Notes under the pieces: model-generated
The model's database searches: none
Told to the model about the DNA's origin: nothing
Seen by the model: the letters and a program-made list of their open reading frames with translations, nothing else
Made by a program: the position numbers and the translations under genes
Assembly: GCF_000374285.1 (NCBI RefSeq)
Contig: NZ_KB893940.1
Span: 1-64,000 of the forward strand
Reading direction: 5' to 3'
Length of the DNA stretch: 64,000 bases
DNA from: Actinobacillus capsulatus DSM 19761
GTDB lineage: Bacteria > Pseudomonadota > Gammaproteobacteria > Enterobacterales > Pasteurellaceae
Shown here: positions 18,371 through 26,900 of the stretch, piece by piece
Layout of the letters: the number at the start of each line of letters is the position of its first letter
How positions within the stretch are numbered: the first letter of the stretch is position 1

Positions 18371-20230
18371 ATGCAAACCATCATCAATTATTTACCTTCC
18401 TTTATGCAACTTCCCTTGTTTTGGGTATTAGCGATTCTGGCTGTTGCGGTCGTGCTATTTATTCAAAATAAATTGCGTATGGACGTCATCGCACTCATGG
18501 TGCTATTGGCATTTAGTTTAAGTGGTATTTTAACCACCAAAGAAGCTTTAGCCGGATTTGGTGATCCAAACGTGATTTTACTGGCACTCCTTTATATCAT
18601 TGGTGATGCGCTTGCTCGAACTGGTGTGGCGAATCAGATGAGTGATTGGTTACTGCGTGCGGCGGGGGCGAGTGAAGCTAAAGTGATTGCTTTGCTGATG
18701 TTATCGATTGGTACGCTCGGCGCATTTATGAGCTCGACCGGTATTGTGGCGATTTTTATTCCGGTGACTTTAGCGATTTGTGCTAGTTTAAATATTTCTC
18801 CTCGTCGTTTAATGATGCCGCTTGCTGTTGCCGGTTTAATCAGCGGTATGATGACATTAATCGCTACCGCTCCTAACTTGGTAACGCATGCCGAATTAGT
18901 TAAAGCCGGTTATGAAGGGTTTCATTTCTTTAGCTTTACCCCGATCGGTACGTTAGTCTTAGTACTGGGGATTTTATATATGTTAGCAGTACGTCGCTGG
19001 TTAGATGATGGCAGTGTGCCGGTGGCGGCAAATAATGAAGATTCCATGGTGCATTTGATTGAAGAATATAAATTAAATGGTCGAGCCAAAATGGTAGTGT
19101 TAAGCGAAGGTTCATACTTTATTGGAAAAACTATTGATGAATTGAATCTGCGTTCGGTTTATCAGCTTAATATTATCGCAATTCAACGCTATAAGAACTT
19201 CCGCCATATTACCCTAGCGGCATTTGGTAAAGACCAGCTGCAAAAGAAAGACATTTTGTTAATGGATATTGGTGTAGATGAAACTCGCTTTGCACAACTT
19301 TGCGAAGAATTTGGGATGCAGCCGATTGAGTTAAAAGGAGAATATTTTTCAATGCAATCTAAGTCGGTCGGTATGGCGGAATTGGGCGTGATGCCGGAAA
19401 CCGAAACCATCGGGCAAACCGTTGATGCGTTAAATTTCCGTTCTAACTTTGGTTTAAGTGTGGTGGGGATTAAGCGGGAAGGGCAAATTTTACAAAATAA
19501 CTTGCTAACCGAAACAGTGAAATCCGGTGATATTTTGCTAGTGATGGGGGTGTGGCAGAAAATCACTACAATGGTACAAATTCGCAAAGATTTCTTCTTA
19601 ATCGGCATGCCGAAAGAAAGTAAGCAGGCTGTTCCTGCTGCAAGTCAAGCGCCTCATGCCTTATTAGCATTGGTAATTATGATCGGTTTAATGATTAGCG
19701 GATTAGTGCCGAATGTGATTGCCGCCTTTATTGCCTGTTTGTTATTAGGGGCATTTCGCTGTATTGATATGAAATCGGCTTATGAATCGATTCATTTTCC
19801 GACCTTGATTTTGGTGATCGGTATGATGCCGTTCTCACTAGCGATGCAGAAAACTGGCGGTGTCGCATTGATGGTTGAGAAATTTATTGGGTTAACCGGC
19901 GGGGCGAATACGGCATATCCGCTCATCTTGATTGGGTTATTTGCATTGACTGCGGTGGTCGGTTTGTTTATTTCAACCAGTGCGACAGCTATTTTGATGG
20001 CGCCAATTGCGATTGAAGTGGCTCGTCAGCTCGGTTATCCGCCGACAGCATTAGTGATGGTGGTGGCGATTGCGTCTTCCGCTGCATTTATGACGCCGAT
20101 CTCGCCGGTCAATTCAATGGTAGTTTCGCTCGGTAATTATCGTTTTAGCGATTTTCTGAAGGTCGGTTTACCTTTTACTGTCATTACGATGTTAGTCACC
20201 GCTTTATTGGTACCGATTCTCTTCCCTTAG
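18371..20230 (+). CDS. SLC13/DASS-type transporter with two TrkA-C domains, copy 2
   Basis: A 619-residue paralogue of the preceding gene with the same layout and long identical stretches (LFIQNKLRMD, LGAFMSSTGIVAIFIPV, LIATAPNLVTHAELVKAGY, FFSFTPIG). Differences cluster in the soluble TrkA-C part (about 225-405) and near the end, where copy 1 has an extra residue (SSPVNTM versus SPVNSM). It has its own AAGCGGTATAATTC upstream, like copy 1. A tandem duplication followed by divergence is the simplest explanation. The substrate is unknown. Confidence 0.85.
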   Translation: MQTIINYLPSFMQLPLFWVLAILAVAVVLFIQNKLRMDVIALMVLLAFSLSGILTTKEALAGFGDPNVILLALLYIIGDALARTGVANQMSDWLLRAAGASEAKVIALLMLSIGTLGAFMSSTGIVAIFIPVTLAICASLNISPRRLMMPLAVAGLISGMMTLIATAPNLVTHAELVKAGYEGFHFFSFTPIGTLVLVLGILYMLAVRRWLDDGSVPVAANNEDSMVHLIEEYKLNGRAKMVVLSEGSYFIGKTIDELNLRSVYQLNIIAIQRYKNFRHITLAAFGKDQLQKKDILLMDIGVDETRFAQLCEEFGMQPIELKGEYFSMQSKSVGMAELGVMPETETIGQTVDALNFRSNFGLSVVGIKREGQILQNNLLTETVKSGDILLVMGVWQKITTMVQIRKDFFLIGMPKESKQAVPAASQAPHALLALVIMIGLMISGLVPNVIAAFIACLLLGAFRCIDMKSAYESIHFPTLILVIGMMPFSLAMQKTGGVALMVEKFIGLTGGANTAYPLILIGLFALTAVVGLFISTSATAILMAPIAIEVARQLGYPPTALVMVVAIASSAAFMTPISPVNSMVVSLGNYRFSDFLKVGLPFTVITMLVTALLVPILFP

Positions 20231-20238
20231 TATGCTTC

Positions 20239-20291
20239 AAACGGTCGTTTTTTGATATTTTTTGCAAATTTCATACAAAAAATGACCGCTT
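20239..20291 (+). terminator. USS inverted pair behind copy 2
   Basis: AAACGGTCGTTTTTTG pairs with CAAAAAATGACCGCTT (14 of 16 positions), 9 bp after the stop codon. The right half is a good Apl-type USS (GACCGCTTGT). Confidence 0.65.
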
Positions 20292-20364
20292 GTCTAAAGT
20301 TGTACACAAAAATCTCTAAATGATTATTACTTTTTTGTTAATAGTCTATTAACTACAATCTATC

Positions 20365-20392
20365 TTATCATCAATAATTATTCCTCTATAAT
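20365..20392 (+). promoter_or_regulatory. Candidate promoter of the NTF2-like gene
   Basis: TTATCA, 16 bases, TATAAT at 20387-20392, 46 bp before the start codon of the secreted protein. The -10 is perfect, the -35 has 4 of 6 matches. Confidence 0.5.
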
Positions 20393-20437
20393 ACGCCTCC
20401 AACAAAAAAGAGAAGAGATGATATTCGAGGAATAATA

Positions 20438-20899
20438 ATGAGATTAACGTTTAAACATATCTTTTTATCACTTTTTTTAGGCATTTCCTTAAGTATTACT
20501 GCGAGTTTACCTGTAATTGCGAATGTAGAGGCAAAGCAAGAGCAACAAGAAAGAGTAATTGATGTATATGAAGAATTAAACAATGCATTGATTAACCCTA
20601 ATTTTGCTAAGTTGCAAAGTTTGTTAGCGGATGATTTTGAATTGATCACTGCGAAAAATGACACAATGACAAAGCAAGAATGGATTAAAAACATCCAAAA
20701 AGGCGGAATGAAATACGGTGCGATTCAAGAATCTAAAATCAAATCAAAAGGTTATGATGAATTATTAGTTACTGCGCGTGTATTCGGTGATATGTGGGAT
20801 CAGGCAGGCAGCTGGAATGTCAAATTTGATATTGATACGAAACAAAACGGCGATAAAGTGCAAATCACCAAAATTGTGGTAACAGCTGTGGAAGCGTAA
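20438..20899 (+). CDS. Secreted SnoaL/NTF2-like protein of unknown function
   Basis: A 153-residue protein with a signal peptide (about 1-29: MRLTFKHIFLSLFLGISL, cleavage after VIA or VEA). The mature part has the length and pattern of an NTF2-like/DUF4440 cone: a helix DVYEELNNALINPNFAKLQSLLADDFELI, then a strand-rich half ending VQITKIVVTAVEA. Such domains are a common scaffold, so function cannot be named. It is a single-gene unit, convergent with a LysR regulator, with a shared USS-type terminator. Confidence 0.65.
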   Translation: MRLTFKHIFLSLFLGISLSITASLPVIANVEAKQEQQERVIDVYEELNNALINPNFAKLQSLLADDFELITAKNDTMTKQEWIKNIQKGGMKYGAIQESKIKSKGYDELLVTARVFGDMWDQAGSWNVKFDIDTKQNGDKVQITKIVVTAVEA

Positions 20900-20928
20900 G
20901 CTAACCATATAAGAACAGTGTTCACCTT

Positions 20929-20970
20929 AGCGGTCGGAGCTTGCAAGTTTTTTGCAAAATTCGACCGCTT
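20929..20970. terminator. Bidirectional USS inverted pair
   Basis: AGCGGTCGGA and TTCGACCGCT pair (one mismatch), followed by T6 on the plus strand and preceded by AT-rich DNA on the minus. It lies between two convergent genes and can serve both. Confidence 0.7.
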
Positions 20971-20978
20971 TTTTATGC

Positions 20979-21878
20979 TTATTTATAACGTTTTTGCATA
21001 ATTTCAGTTAGCAGATCAAAAACTTTTAACACTCGAGGTGAAGTAATTGGCTGATAAGGACGATATAAATAAAGTTGCCACTTTTCAAATTGCTGTTCTG
21101 GGAAAAGTTGTACAAGTTGCCCATTTTCAATATATGGTTTGCAAATCGTGCTGCTAATATGCGCCACTGTTCTGCCAGCAAGCACTGCTTGTAATTCACT
21201 ATAAATGTCTGTGGTGATAAAGCCTAATTTCTGTGGAACGAGAATGGTATCCTCATCAATGAAAATATCCCACGGCTGACCTGTTGTTACATTAATTAAA
21301 CTACTGAACGGAAAATTCTTTCGTAAGTCATCCAAATCTTTCGGCATTCCCCAGTGTGCAATAAAGTCGGGTGATGCGACAAAAATATCGTATATTTTCA
21401 TCAATGGGCGCACGATAAAATTTGGATCTGGCTCTTTACTGGCTCGAATACCGATATCTATTCGATGTTTGACATTATCTAAGCGTGCGGCATCGATTCG
21501 CCAATCAATAATTAAATCCGGATAAGGTTTAAGAGCCTGTAGCAGTTCAAATAATATTTGTTCTTGGTCACGCAGTTTAGGCAGTGTGATGCGTACCGTG
21601 CCGGCCATTTCATCTTGTTGCTTTTTGCCTAAACTAAAAATCCGCTCGCTGTCAGCTAAAAGCTGTTTTGCGTGTAATAGAAATTCTTCGCCGAAATCTG
21701 TTAACGTAATATTGCGTGTGGTTCGTTTGAAAAGTTGTTCGCCTAATTCACTTTCCAATGCATTGATAACCCGTGTTATGACAGGCGGAGAAATCGCTAA
21801 TTGATTTGCCGCCTCTCGGAAATTTAATGTTTGTGCTACAGTGCAGAAGTATTTCAAAGCATCAAGTTTATTTAACAT
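20979..21878 (-). CDS. LysR-family transcriptional regulator
   Basis: A 299-residue LysR protein. The N-terminal helix-turn-helix spans about 3-62 (LDALKYFCTVAQTLNFREAA, ISPPVITRVINALESELG), followed by the two-lobed effector domain (about 90-290) in the form seen in the CrgA/DsdC-like group. It is divergent from nikK with 222 bp between them, so control of nickel uptake or urease is possible, but LysR regulators also act elsewhere and no T-N11-A operator was clear. Standard length, start at ATG 21878. Confidence 0.85.
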   Translation of the reverse strand: MLNKLDALKYFCTVAQTLNFREAANQLAISPPVITRVINALESELGEQLFKRTTRNITLTDFGEEFLLHAKQLLADSERIFSLGKKQQDEMAGTVRITLPKLRDQEQILFELLQALKPYPDLIIDWRIDAARLDNVKHRIDIGIRASKEPDPNFIVRPLMKIYDIFVASPDFIAHWGMPKDLDDLRKNFPFSSLINVTTGQPWDIFIDEDTILVPQKLGFITTDIYSELQAVLAGRTVAHISSTICKPYIENGQLVQLFPEQQFEKWQLYLYRPYQPITSPRVLKVFDLLTEIMQKRYK

Positions 21879-22022
21879 ATTGTTTTGCTATCGGAAAGAA
21901 TGAGAGAAATTGATTGTATAAAAATACCAATAATTTGAATATAGAAAGTTAGCAGTTTATGTCTTTTATCATATATTTTACATCCTAAAATATTTTGCAT
22001 GGTTATGATTAATTTTATTTAT

Positions 22023-22051
22023 TTGAGCAATAAGTAAATCTTTTCTATAAT
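22023..22051 (+). promoter_or_regulatory. Candidate promoter of the nik-ure region
   Basis: TTGAGC, 17 bases, TATAAT at 22046-22051, then 49 bp to the nikK start (SD AAGGAGA). Both boxes and the spacer fit a housekeeping promoter. I saw no NikR-type operator with the E. coli spacing. Confidence 0.6.
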
Positions 22052-22100
22052 AAATAACTAGATTTGGTGATATTTTAAGAATATTTAAGGAGAATCTTGT

Positions 22101-22787
22101 ATGTCATTAAAAAGTGGGGTGTTAGGGCTTATTTCATTCCTTTCGATTTCTATTGCTCAAGCTCACAATGTATGGCTAGAACCAACAAAAAATACGAATG
22201 AATATGTTGTGAAATTTGGCCATGAAATCACAGAACCCTATCCTGAAACCAAACTCCAATCTATTCAATTACTACAAAAGAATGGTGTTCTCTCTTCCAT
22301 AAAACCTCAATTTAATCAAGGTGAAGCCTATTTTAATGCTGGTCGTCATTCTATGGTGTTTTTGGAATTTAATAATGGTGTTTGGTCGAAATTACCGAGT
22401 GGTAAGTATGTAGAGAAAACCAAAGCACAAGAACCGACAGCCGTTCTTAGCTTAAATCCAATCAAACTGGGTAAAGCGATTCTGGTGTGGAATGCCGATT
22501 CATTTAAATCTCATTCATTGGAATACGAGCTTGTTCCGCTTTCAAAACCGGTAGCGGGTGAAGCGATGGATATTTTGGTATTACATTATGGTAAACCGGT
22601 ATCCGGTATTAAGGTTGGATTAGGTGAGGATAAACCTTTTAATCTGACAAATGAAAAAGGGATTGCTCAATTTATGCCGGTAGCCGGTTATAACAAAGTT
22701 TGGGCTGAGTTTGAAGAAAAGGATGTTGCTCATCCGGATTATACGGAACGAACAATCGAGTACATGCTGACGTTTGAAGTAAAATAA
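22101..22787 (+). CDS. nikK: NikK/CbiK-like periplasmic nickel protein (DUF4198)
   Basis: A 228-residue DUF4198 protein. The signal peptide ends ...SIAQA and the mature protein would begin HNVWLEP, so a histidine lies at the new N terminus, a feature of metal-binding NikK. The C-terminal part (about 148-228) is a transthyretin-like beta domain (PVSGIKVGLGEDKPFNLTNEKG). It is first in a nikKLMQO-type ECF nickel importer upstream of urease; in A. pleuropneumoniae the same genes were called cbiKLMQO and are linked to urease activity (from memory). AAGGAGA precedes the ATG. Stop overlaps the next start (TAATG). Confidence 0.82.
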   Translation: MSLKSGVLGLISFLSISIAQAHNVWLEPTKNTNEYVVKFGHEITEPYPETKLQSIQLLQKNGVLSSIKPQFNQGEAYFNAGRHSMVFLEFNNGVWSKLPSGKYVEKTKAQEPTAVLSLNPIKLGKAILVWNADSFKSHSLEYELVPLSKPVAGEAMDILVLHYGKPVSGIKVGLGEDKPFNLTNEKGIAQFMPVAGYNKVWAEFEEKDVAHPDYTERTIEYMLTFEVK

Positions 22788-23266
22788 TGAGATTAAAATA
22801 TTTATTAGTAATGCTATTTGCATTAACCTCTTTAGGTGTTTCAGCGCATAGCCTACATTTATTTGCGCTTTATGACGGACATGAGATTTCGGGCAAATCA
22901 TTTTATTCCGATCAATCGCCAGCTGCTGAAACTTATTTGGAAGTTTTTAGATTGGGGAAAGATGGGAGCGAGACCGTACCGATTGCTACAGCAAAAACCG
23001 ATGTTTACGGCAGTTTTTCTATTCCGATTTCTGGCGACGGTTCATTTAAAGTAGTGGTCGAAGGAGCGGAGGGGCATCGTGCCGAGGGGATCGCCGATAA
23101 CGTTATTAAACGTACGTTAGGGCAAGCTGAGTTTGAAGTTTTACGAGAAGATATTCAGAAGTTAAAACATAAAATATATCTGCACGATCTTGTTGGCGGA
23201 ATTGGTTATATTTTGGGCTTATTTGGGATTGTTACACTATTAAAAGCAAGGAAGGAAAAAAGCTAA
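22787..23266 (+). CDS. nikL: NikL/CbiL-like membrane-anchored nickel-uptake component
   Basis: A 159-residue protein: signal peptide to GVSA, mature start HSLHLFALYDG (again a histidine first), a beta domain resembling carboxypeptidase regulatory folds (about 30-105), a helical linker (LREDIQKLKHKIY), and one C-terminal membrane helix (GGIGYILGLFGIVTLL) with a basic end. This is the NikL arrangement of ECF nickel importers. It overlaps nikK by one base and is followed immediately by nikM. Confidence 0.8.
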   Translation: MRLKYLLVMLFALTSLGVSAHSLHLFALYDGHEISGKSFYSDQSPAAETYLEVFRLGKDGSETVPIATAKTDVYGSFSIPISGDGSFKVVVEGAEGHRAEGIADNVIKRTLGQAEFEVLREDIQKLKHKIYLHDLVGGIGYILGLFGIVTLLKARKEKS

Positions 23267-23875
23267 GTGCATTTATCAGAAGGCGTTTTTCATGCCCCAA
23301 CACTACTTGTTGGTGCCGTTATTGCGACTGTCGGAGTGACAATTGGCTTGCGTAAACTGGATTATAGTCGTTTAACGTTAACGGCATTATTTGCATCCGC
23401 ATTTTTTGTTGCTGGAACCATTCACGTACCTGTCGGCATTGGTAGCGTGCATTTAATTTTAAATGGTATGGCTGGGCTGTTTTTAGGTTGGGCTGTGTTT
23501 CCCGCCTTCTTTGTTGCATTGGTTTTGCAAACGTTGCTGTTTTCATTTGGCGGCTTTTCTGTCTTGGGCGTAAATTTGTGCGTCATGGCTCTACCAGCGT
23601 TACTTGTACATTATATGTTTCGCCGAACACTTGCGGTAAATCTTTCCCGCCGACAATTAATGTTGTCTGGTATTGGTGCAGGTGTAATTGGTGTCGGTGG
23701 GGCAATCTTACTTGCTGCGACGGCATTGGCGTTTGATGGCGGTAAGAATTACGTGGATTTGATTGGCTTATTGATCGCCTCACATTTACCAATATTTTTA
23801 GTCGATAGTATCGTGAGTGTCGGCACATTATTTACATTGGCAAAAATGTATCCTAACGCACTACAAGAAACATAA
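23267..23875 (+). CDS. nikM: NikM/CbiM-like substrate-binding membrane subunit of the nickel ECF importer
   Basis: A 202-residue CbiM-family protein with about six membrane segments. It starts MHLSEGVFHAP; the His at position 2 and the free N terminus are the metal site in this family. HVPVGIGSVHLILNGMAGLFLG (about 48-69) is the second conserved metal-site region. The start is GTG at 23267, directly after the nikL stop. The urease context favours nickel over cobalt. Overlaps nikQ by one base. Confidence 0.87.
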   Translation: MHLSEGVFHAPTLLVGAVIATVGVTIGLRKLDYSRLTLTALFASAFFVAGTIHVPVGIGSVHLILNGMAGLFLGWAVFPAFFVALVLQTLLFSFGGFSVLGVNLCVMALPALLVHYMFRRTLAVNLSRRQLMLSGIGAGVIGVGGAILLAATALAFDGGKNYVDLIGLLIASHLPIFLVDSIVSVGTLFTLAKMYPNALQET

Positions 23876-24492
23876 TGGCGTATTTATTTCAAGCACATTG
23901 GCGGCTGTTTTATTTGTTTGTATTTGGCGTAATAATCAGTGGGTTGAAATCGGTAAATATTTTACTTTTTCTGACCGCTTGTTTAGTGCCTTGTGTTCTG
24001 ATTAGTCAAACTTTTTATGGACGATCATTAAAAGCTTTAGTCCGCCGTTGGCTAAAATTCAATATTTTTACGTTATTGATTTGGCTGACGCTAAGTTGGC
24101 GTTTGGATGCATTTTCCGTGCAATGGAATCCGCATGGTATTGAGTTGGCAAGCTTAATTAGCTTACGGATGAATTTAATTTTATGTGCAACGTGGCTACT
24201 ACTATTAAATGTGAATGAGACCATACTCGTTCAGGCTATCAGTCGGCTTCCTCTTTCGCCAAAATTAATTCATCTCTTTGTTTTAAGTATTCGCTATATT
24301 TCCGTATTAAATGAAGTAAACCGCAAGATGGATATCGCAATGCGAGCACGGGGCTATCAGCCGAAATGCAATTGGCTCACCCTGAAAATCACTTCACAAC
24401 GCGTGGCATTATTGCTTATTCATGCCATGGTGCGAGCGGAAAGAACGGAAATGGCGCTGAAAGCACGAGGCTTTAAATTTGGCGCTAAATGA
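23875..24492 (+). CDS. nikQ: NikQ/CbiQ-like ECF transmembrane T subunit
   Basis: A 205-residue EcfT protein with hydrophobic segments (FQAHWRLFYLFVFGVIISG and others). Two coupling helices carry the family Ala-Arg-Gly signatures, MRARGY (about 157-162) and KARGF (about 197-201), that dock onto the ATPase. It links NikM to NikO. A USS (GACCGCTTGT) lies inside at about 23970. Confidence 0.87.
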   Translation: MAYLFQAHWRLFYLFVFGVIISGLKSVNILLFLTACLVPCVLISQTFYGRSLKALVRRWLKFNIFTLLIWLTLSWRLDAFSVQWNPHGIELASLISLRMNLILCATWLLLLNVNETILVQAISRLPLSPKLIHLFVLSIRYISVLNEVNRKMDIAMRARGYQPKCNWLTLKITSQRVALLLIHAMVRAERTEMALKARGFKFGAK

Positions 24493-24518
24493 TTTGCGGC
24501 TAAGTATAAAAATAAAAA

Positions 24519-25148
24519 ATGAGTATATTGGAAATTAACAACCTGACGGTTTTTCGCAATCGACAAGCGGTCATAAATGCCCTAAGTTTTGCCATTGAAC
24601 CGCAGCAACGAGTATTTTTACAGGGGGAAATTGGTGTAGGAAAATCCACACTACTGCTTTCATTGCTCGGTTTCTTGCCGATTCACTCCGGTGATATTTA
24701 TTTGTTTGGCACGCATTGCCAACGAGAAAAAGATTTTGTGCCGTTTCGTGGCAAAGTAGGAATTTGTTTTCAAAATCCAGAAGACCAATTATTTGGCCCT
24801 ACCGTATTAGATGATGTTGCCTTTGGTGTGTTAAACCAAGGCCACACCCAAGTACAAGCTTATCAAATCGCGCTTGAACAACTTCAGATGTTAGATCTTG
24901 AATATCTGAAAGATCGTCCGGTGAATGTGCTTTCCGGTGGTGAACAGAATTTTACCGCTTTAGCCGGCGTACTTGCGATGAAACCCAAACTACTACTGCT
25001 TGATGAGCCGACCAATGGTTTAGATGCAAAAAACTGTGCGAAATTGACCGCTTTACTCAAACAACTCCAATTACCGATGTTGGTGGTTTCGCACGATCAA
25101 ACCTTTACACGACAGTTAGCAGATAAAACGCTTTATTTACAAAAATAG
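24519..25148 (+). CDS. nikO: NikO/CbiO-like ATPase of the nickel ECF importer
   Basis: A 209-residue ABC ATPase: Walker A GEIGVGKSTL (about 37-46), Q-loop FQNPEDQLFGPTVLDDVAFG (about 86-105), signature LSGGEQNFTALAGVLA, Walker B LLLLDEPTNGLD, switch His in VVSHDQ. It powers nickel uptake with NikMQ. The signature continues EQNFTALA where CbiO/EcfA proteins usually have QKQRVAIA, a mild variation. It is short at 209 residues, ending soon after the switch region. It carries an exact ACAAGCGGTC word. Confidence 0.88.
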   Translation: MSILEINNLTVFRNRQAVINALSFAIEPQQRVFLQGEIGVGKSTLLLSLLGFLPIHSGDIYLFGTHCQREKDFVPFRGKVGICFQNPEDQLFGPTVLDDVAFGVLNQGHTQVQAYQIALEQLQMLDLEYLKDRPVNVLSGGEQNFTALAGVLAMKPKLLLLDEPTNGLDAKNCAKLTALLKQLQLPMLVVSHDQTFTRQLADKTLYLQK

Positions 25149-25185
25149 TGGCAAAGCCACCTATGCAAACACACAGGAAAATGAA

Positions 25186-26088
25186 ATGAAGCTTCTTAAA
25201 ACTACCCTTACTGGGATAGGGCAAATCTTTTTGCAAGAAAATGGTTTGTCCGGTTTGGTCATTGTTATTGCGATGTTTTTTAGTCACTGGACGTTAGGGG
25301 TAAGCTGTTTTCTCGGCGCACTTATCGGTACGCTGACGGCTAAAATATTAAAGTATCCGCCACAGCAAATTAGCCAAGGGCTTTATGGCTTTAATGCAAG
25401 TCTAGCGTTTATGTGCACCATGTTTACCTTTGCGGAAGTGGATGCGTCTAATCCTTTAATTTGGGGCATCGGTCTTGTTGCTTCGATTGTTGCAACGTTA
25501 ATTATGCGTTTATTTGTGAAAAAGAATAAAGTCGCATTTACCTTTCCGTTTGTGTTGAGCTGCTGGTTCTTTTGTTGGGGAATCGCCAAATTAGGTTTAT
25601 TCGGTTTAACCCAGACAACGCCTCCTTTAGCGGATTACACCGGCACGCTCGATGCAATCCAAGAACCTTTCTATGCTTGGGCAGAAGTGAATTTTGGAAC
25701 CAGTATGGTGACCGGTACATTACTTTTTTTAGCGATTGCTATCAGTTCACCCATTGCAGCAATGTATGGTGTAGCGGCAGCTGCGATAGGTGCGGCATTT
25801 GCTCATCATTTACCGGGAATCGATCACAATAGTCTTGCCAACGGCATTTATGGCTTCTCTCCTATTTTAGTGGCGTGTGCTTTTGCCGGCACACAATTAC
25901 GCCATTTTCTATATGTCATTATCGGCACTTTACTTGCTATTCTTATTCAATATGCGGTTGCTCAAACAGGACTGGCAACTTATACCATCGGATTTATCGT
26001 TGCCAGCTGGCTTTTATTGATCGTTAAGAAACGATTGGATAAGGCTGCATTTGATAAACATAAATTAGTGCAATTACTCAATCCATAA
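25186..26088 (+). CDS. utp: Urea transporter (UT family)
   Basis: A 300-residue urea channel of the bacterial UT family with about ten membrane segments in two homologous halves. Conserved pieces include SHWTLGVSCFLGALIGTLTAK, GLYGFNASLAFMCTMF (half 1) and GIYGFSPILVACAFAGTQLRHFLY (half 2). It brings urea to the cytoplasmic urease. It lies between nikO (37 bp) and ureA (66 bp), making one supply line of nickel and urea. The symbol follows common use and is not certain for this strain. Confidence 0.85.
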   Translation: MKLLKTTLTGIGQIFLQENGLSGLVIVIAMFFSHWTLGVSCFLGALIGTLTAKILKYPPQQISQGLYGFNASLAFMCTMFTFAEVDASNPLIWGIGLVASIVATLIMRLFVKKNKVAFTFPFVLSCWFFCWGIAKLGLFGLTQTTPPLADYTGTLDAIQEPFYAWAEVNFGTSMVTGTLLFLAIAISSPIAAMYGVAAAAIGAAFAHHLPGIDHNSLANGIYGFSPILVACAFAGTQLRHFLYVIIGTLLAILIQYAVAQTGLATYTIGFIVASWLLLIVKKRLDKAAFDKHKLVQLLNP

Positions 26089-26154
26089 ATTTTTCCTCTT
26101 CCCCTCTTGGGAACCGGATTTTATAAATAACTCATAAAATTAAGAAGGTACAAA

Positions 26155-26457
26155 ATGCATTTAACTTCAAGAGAACAAGAAAAACTGATGTTGTTTCTTG
26201 CGGGAGAGCTGGCTGCAAAGCGCAAAGCTCGTGGTGTGAAATTAAATTATCCAGAAGCAATTGCTTACATCGCTAGCCACTTGCAGGAAGCCGCTCGTGA
26301 CGGAGTGTCGGTGGCGGAAGTGATGCAATACGGCGCAACGTTACTGACGGTTGACGATGTAATGGAAGGCGTTGCGGAAATGGTTCACGAAGTCCAAATC
26401 GAGGCCACTTTCCCGGACGGTACTAAATTAGTGACAGTGCACAATCCGATTAGATAG
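26155..26457 (+). CDS. ureA: Urease gamma subunit
   Basis: A 100-residue UreA, full family length ([64 protein letters not shown]). It forms the (abc)3 urease with UreB and UreC. AAGAAGGT precedes the ATG. The gap to ureB is long (126 bp) and contains a MITE-like element. Confidence 0.98.
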   Translation: MHLTSREQEKLMLFLAGELAAKRKARGVKLNYPEAIAYIASHLQEAARDGVSVAEVMQYGATLLTVDDVMEGVAEMVHEVQIEATFPDGTKLVTVHNPIR

Positions 26458-26466
26458 CACAAGTGA

Positions 26467-26564
26467 TACCTTCTCCCTCTGTGGAAGAGGGTATCCCACT
26501 CTCTCTGCAGAAAATTGCCTGACGCAATTTTCTGCTGTCTCTCTCCCTCTTGAGGGAGAGGGTA
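26467..26564. mobile_element. MITE-like palindromic element between ureA and ureB
   Basis: A 98 bp element bounded by 13 bp inverted ends with one mismatch: TACCTTCTCCCTC at 26467-26479 and GAGGGAGAGGGTA at 26552-26564. The ends begin and finish with TA, as for TA-targeting MITEs. Inside are a perfect 12 bp hairpin (GCAGAAAATTGC / GCAATTTTCTGC, 26507-26535) and CTCTCCCTC/GAGGGAGAG at 26541-26560. It has no coding capacity. A related, shorter CTCTCTCCCTC hairpin lies between ureG and ureD. Confidence 0.6.
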
Positions 26565-26583
26565 ATAACATAAGGAATAAAAA

Positions 26584-26889
26584 ATGATCCCCGGAGAATA
26601 TCAATTAGCAGACGGTGATGTACAAGCGAATGTGGGTCGCAAAACCGTCAAATTAGAAGTCGTAAATAGCGGTGACCGTCCGATTCAAGTCGGTTCGCAC
26701 TATCATTTTTTTGAAACCAACCACGCCCTAAAATTCGACCGCTTGCAGGCTCGCGGTATGCGCTTAAATGTGCCGTCCGGCAATGCAGTGCGTTTTGAAC
26801 CCGGTGAAGCGAAAGAGGTAGAACTGGTTGAGTTTGGTGGTAATAAAGTGATTTACGGTTTCCATAACGAAATCGACGGCAAATTATAG
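26584..26889 (+). CDS. ureB: Urease beta subunit
   Basis: A 101-residue UreB of normal length starting [34 protein letters not shown] and [16 protein letters not shown] are family hallmarks. It forms the outer strand layer of the urease trimer. Start follows TAAGGAATAAAA; 11 bp to ureC. It contains a USS (GACCGCTTGCA) at about 26738. Confidence 0.98.
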   Translation: MIPGEYQLADGDVQANVGRKTVKLEVVNSGDRPIQVGSHYHFFETNHALKFDRLQARGMRLNVPSGNAVRFEPGEAKEVELVEFGGNKVIYGFHNEIDGKL

Positions 26890-26900
26890 GGAGTAAGAAA

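Noticed and set aside
21960-22015. NikR operator upstream of nikK
   Set aside because: ATCATA and TATGAT half-sites exist but their spacing differs from the known NikR arrangement and the region is very AT-rich.
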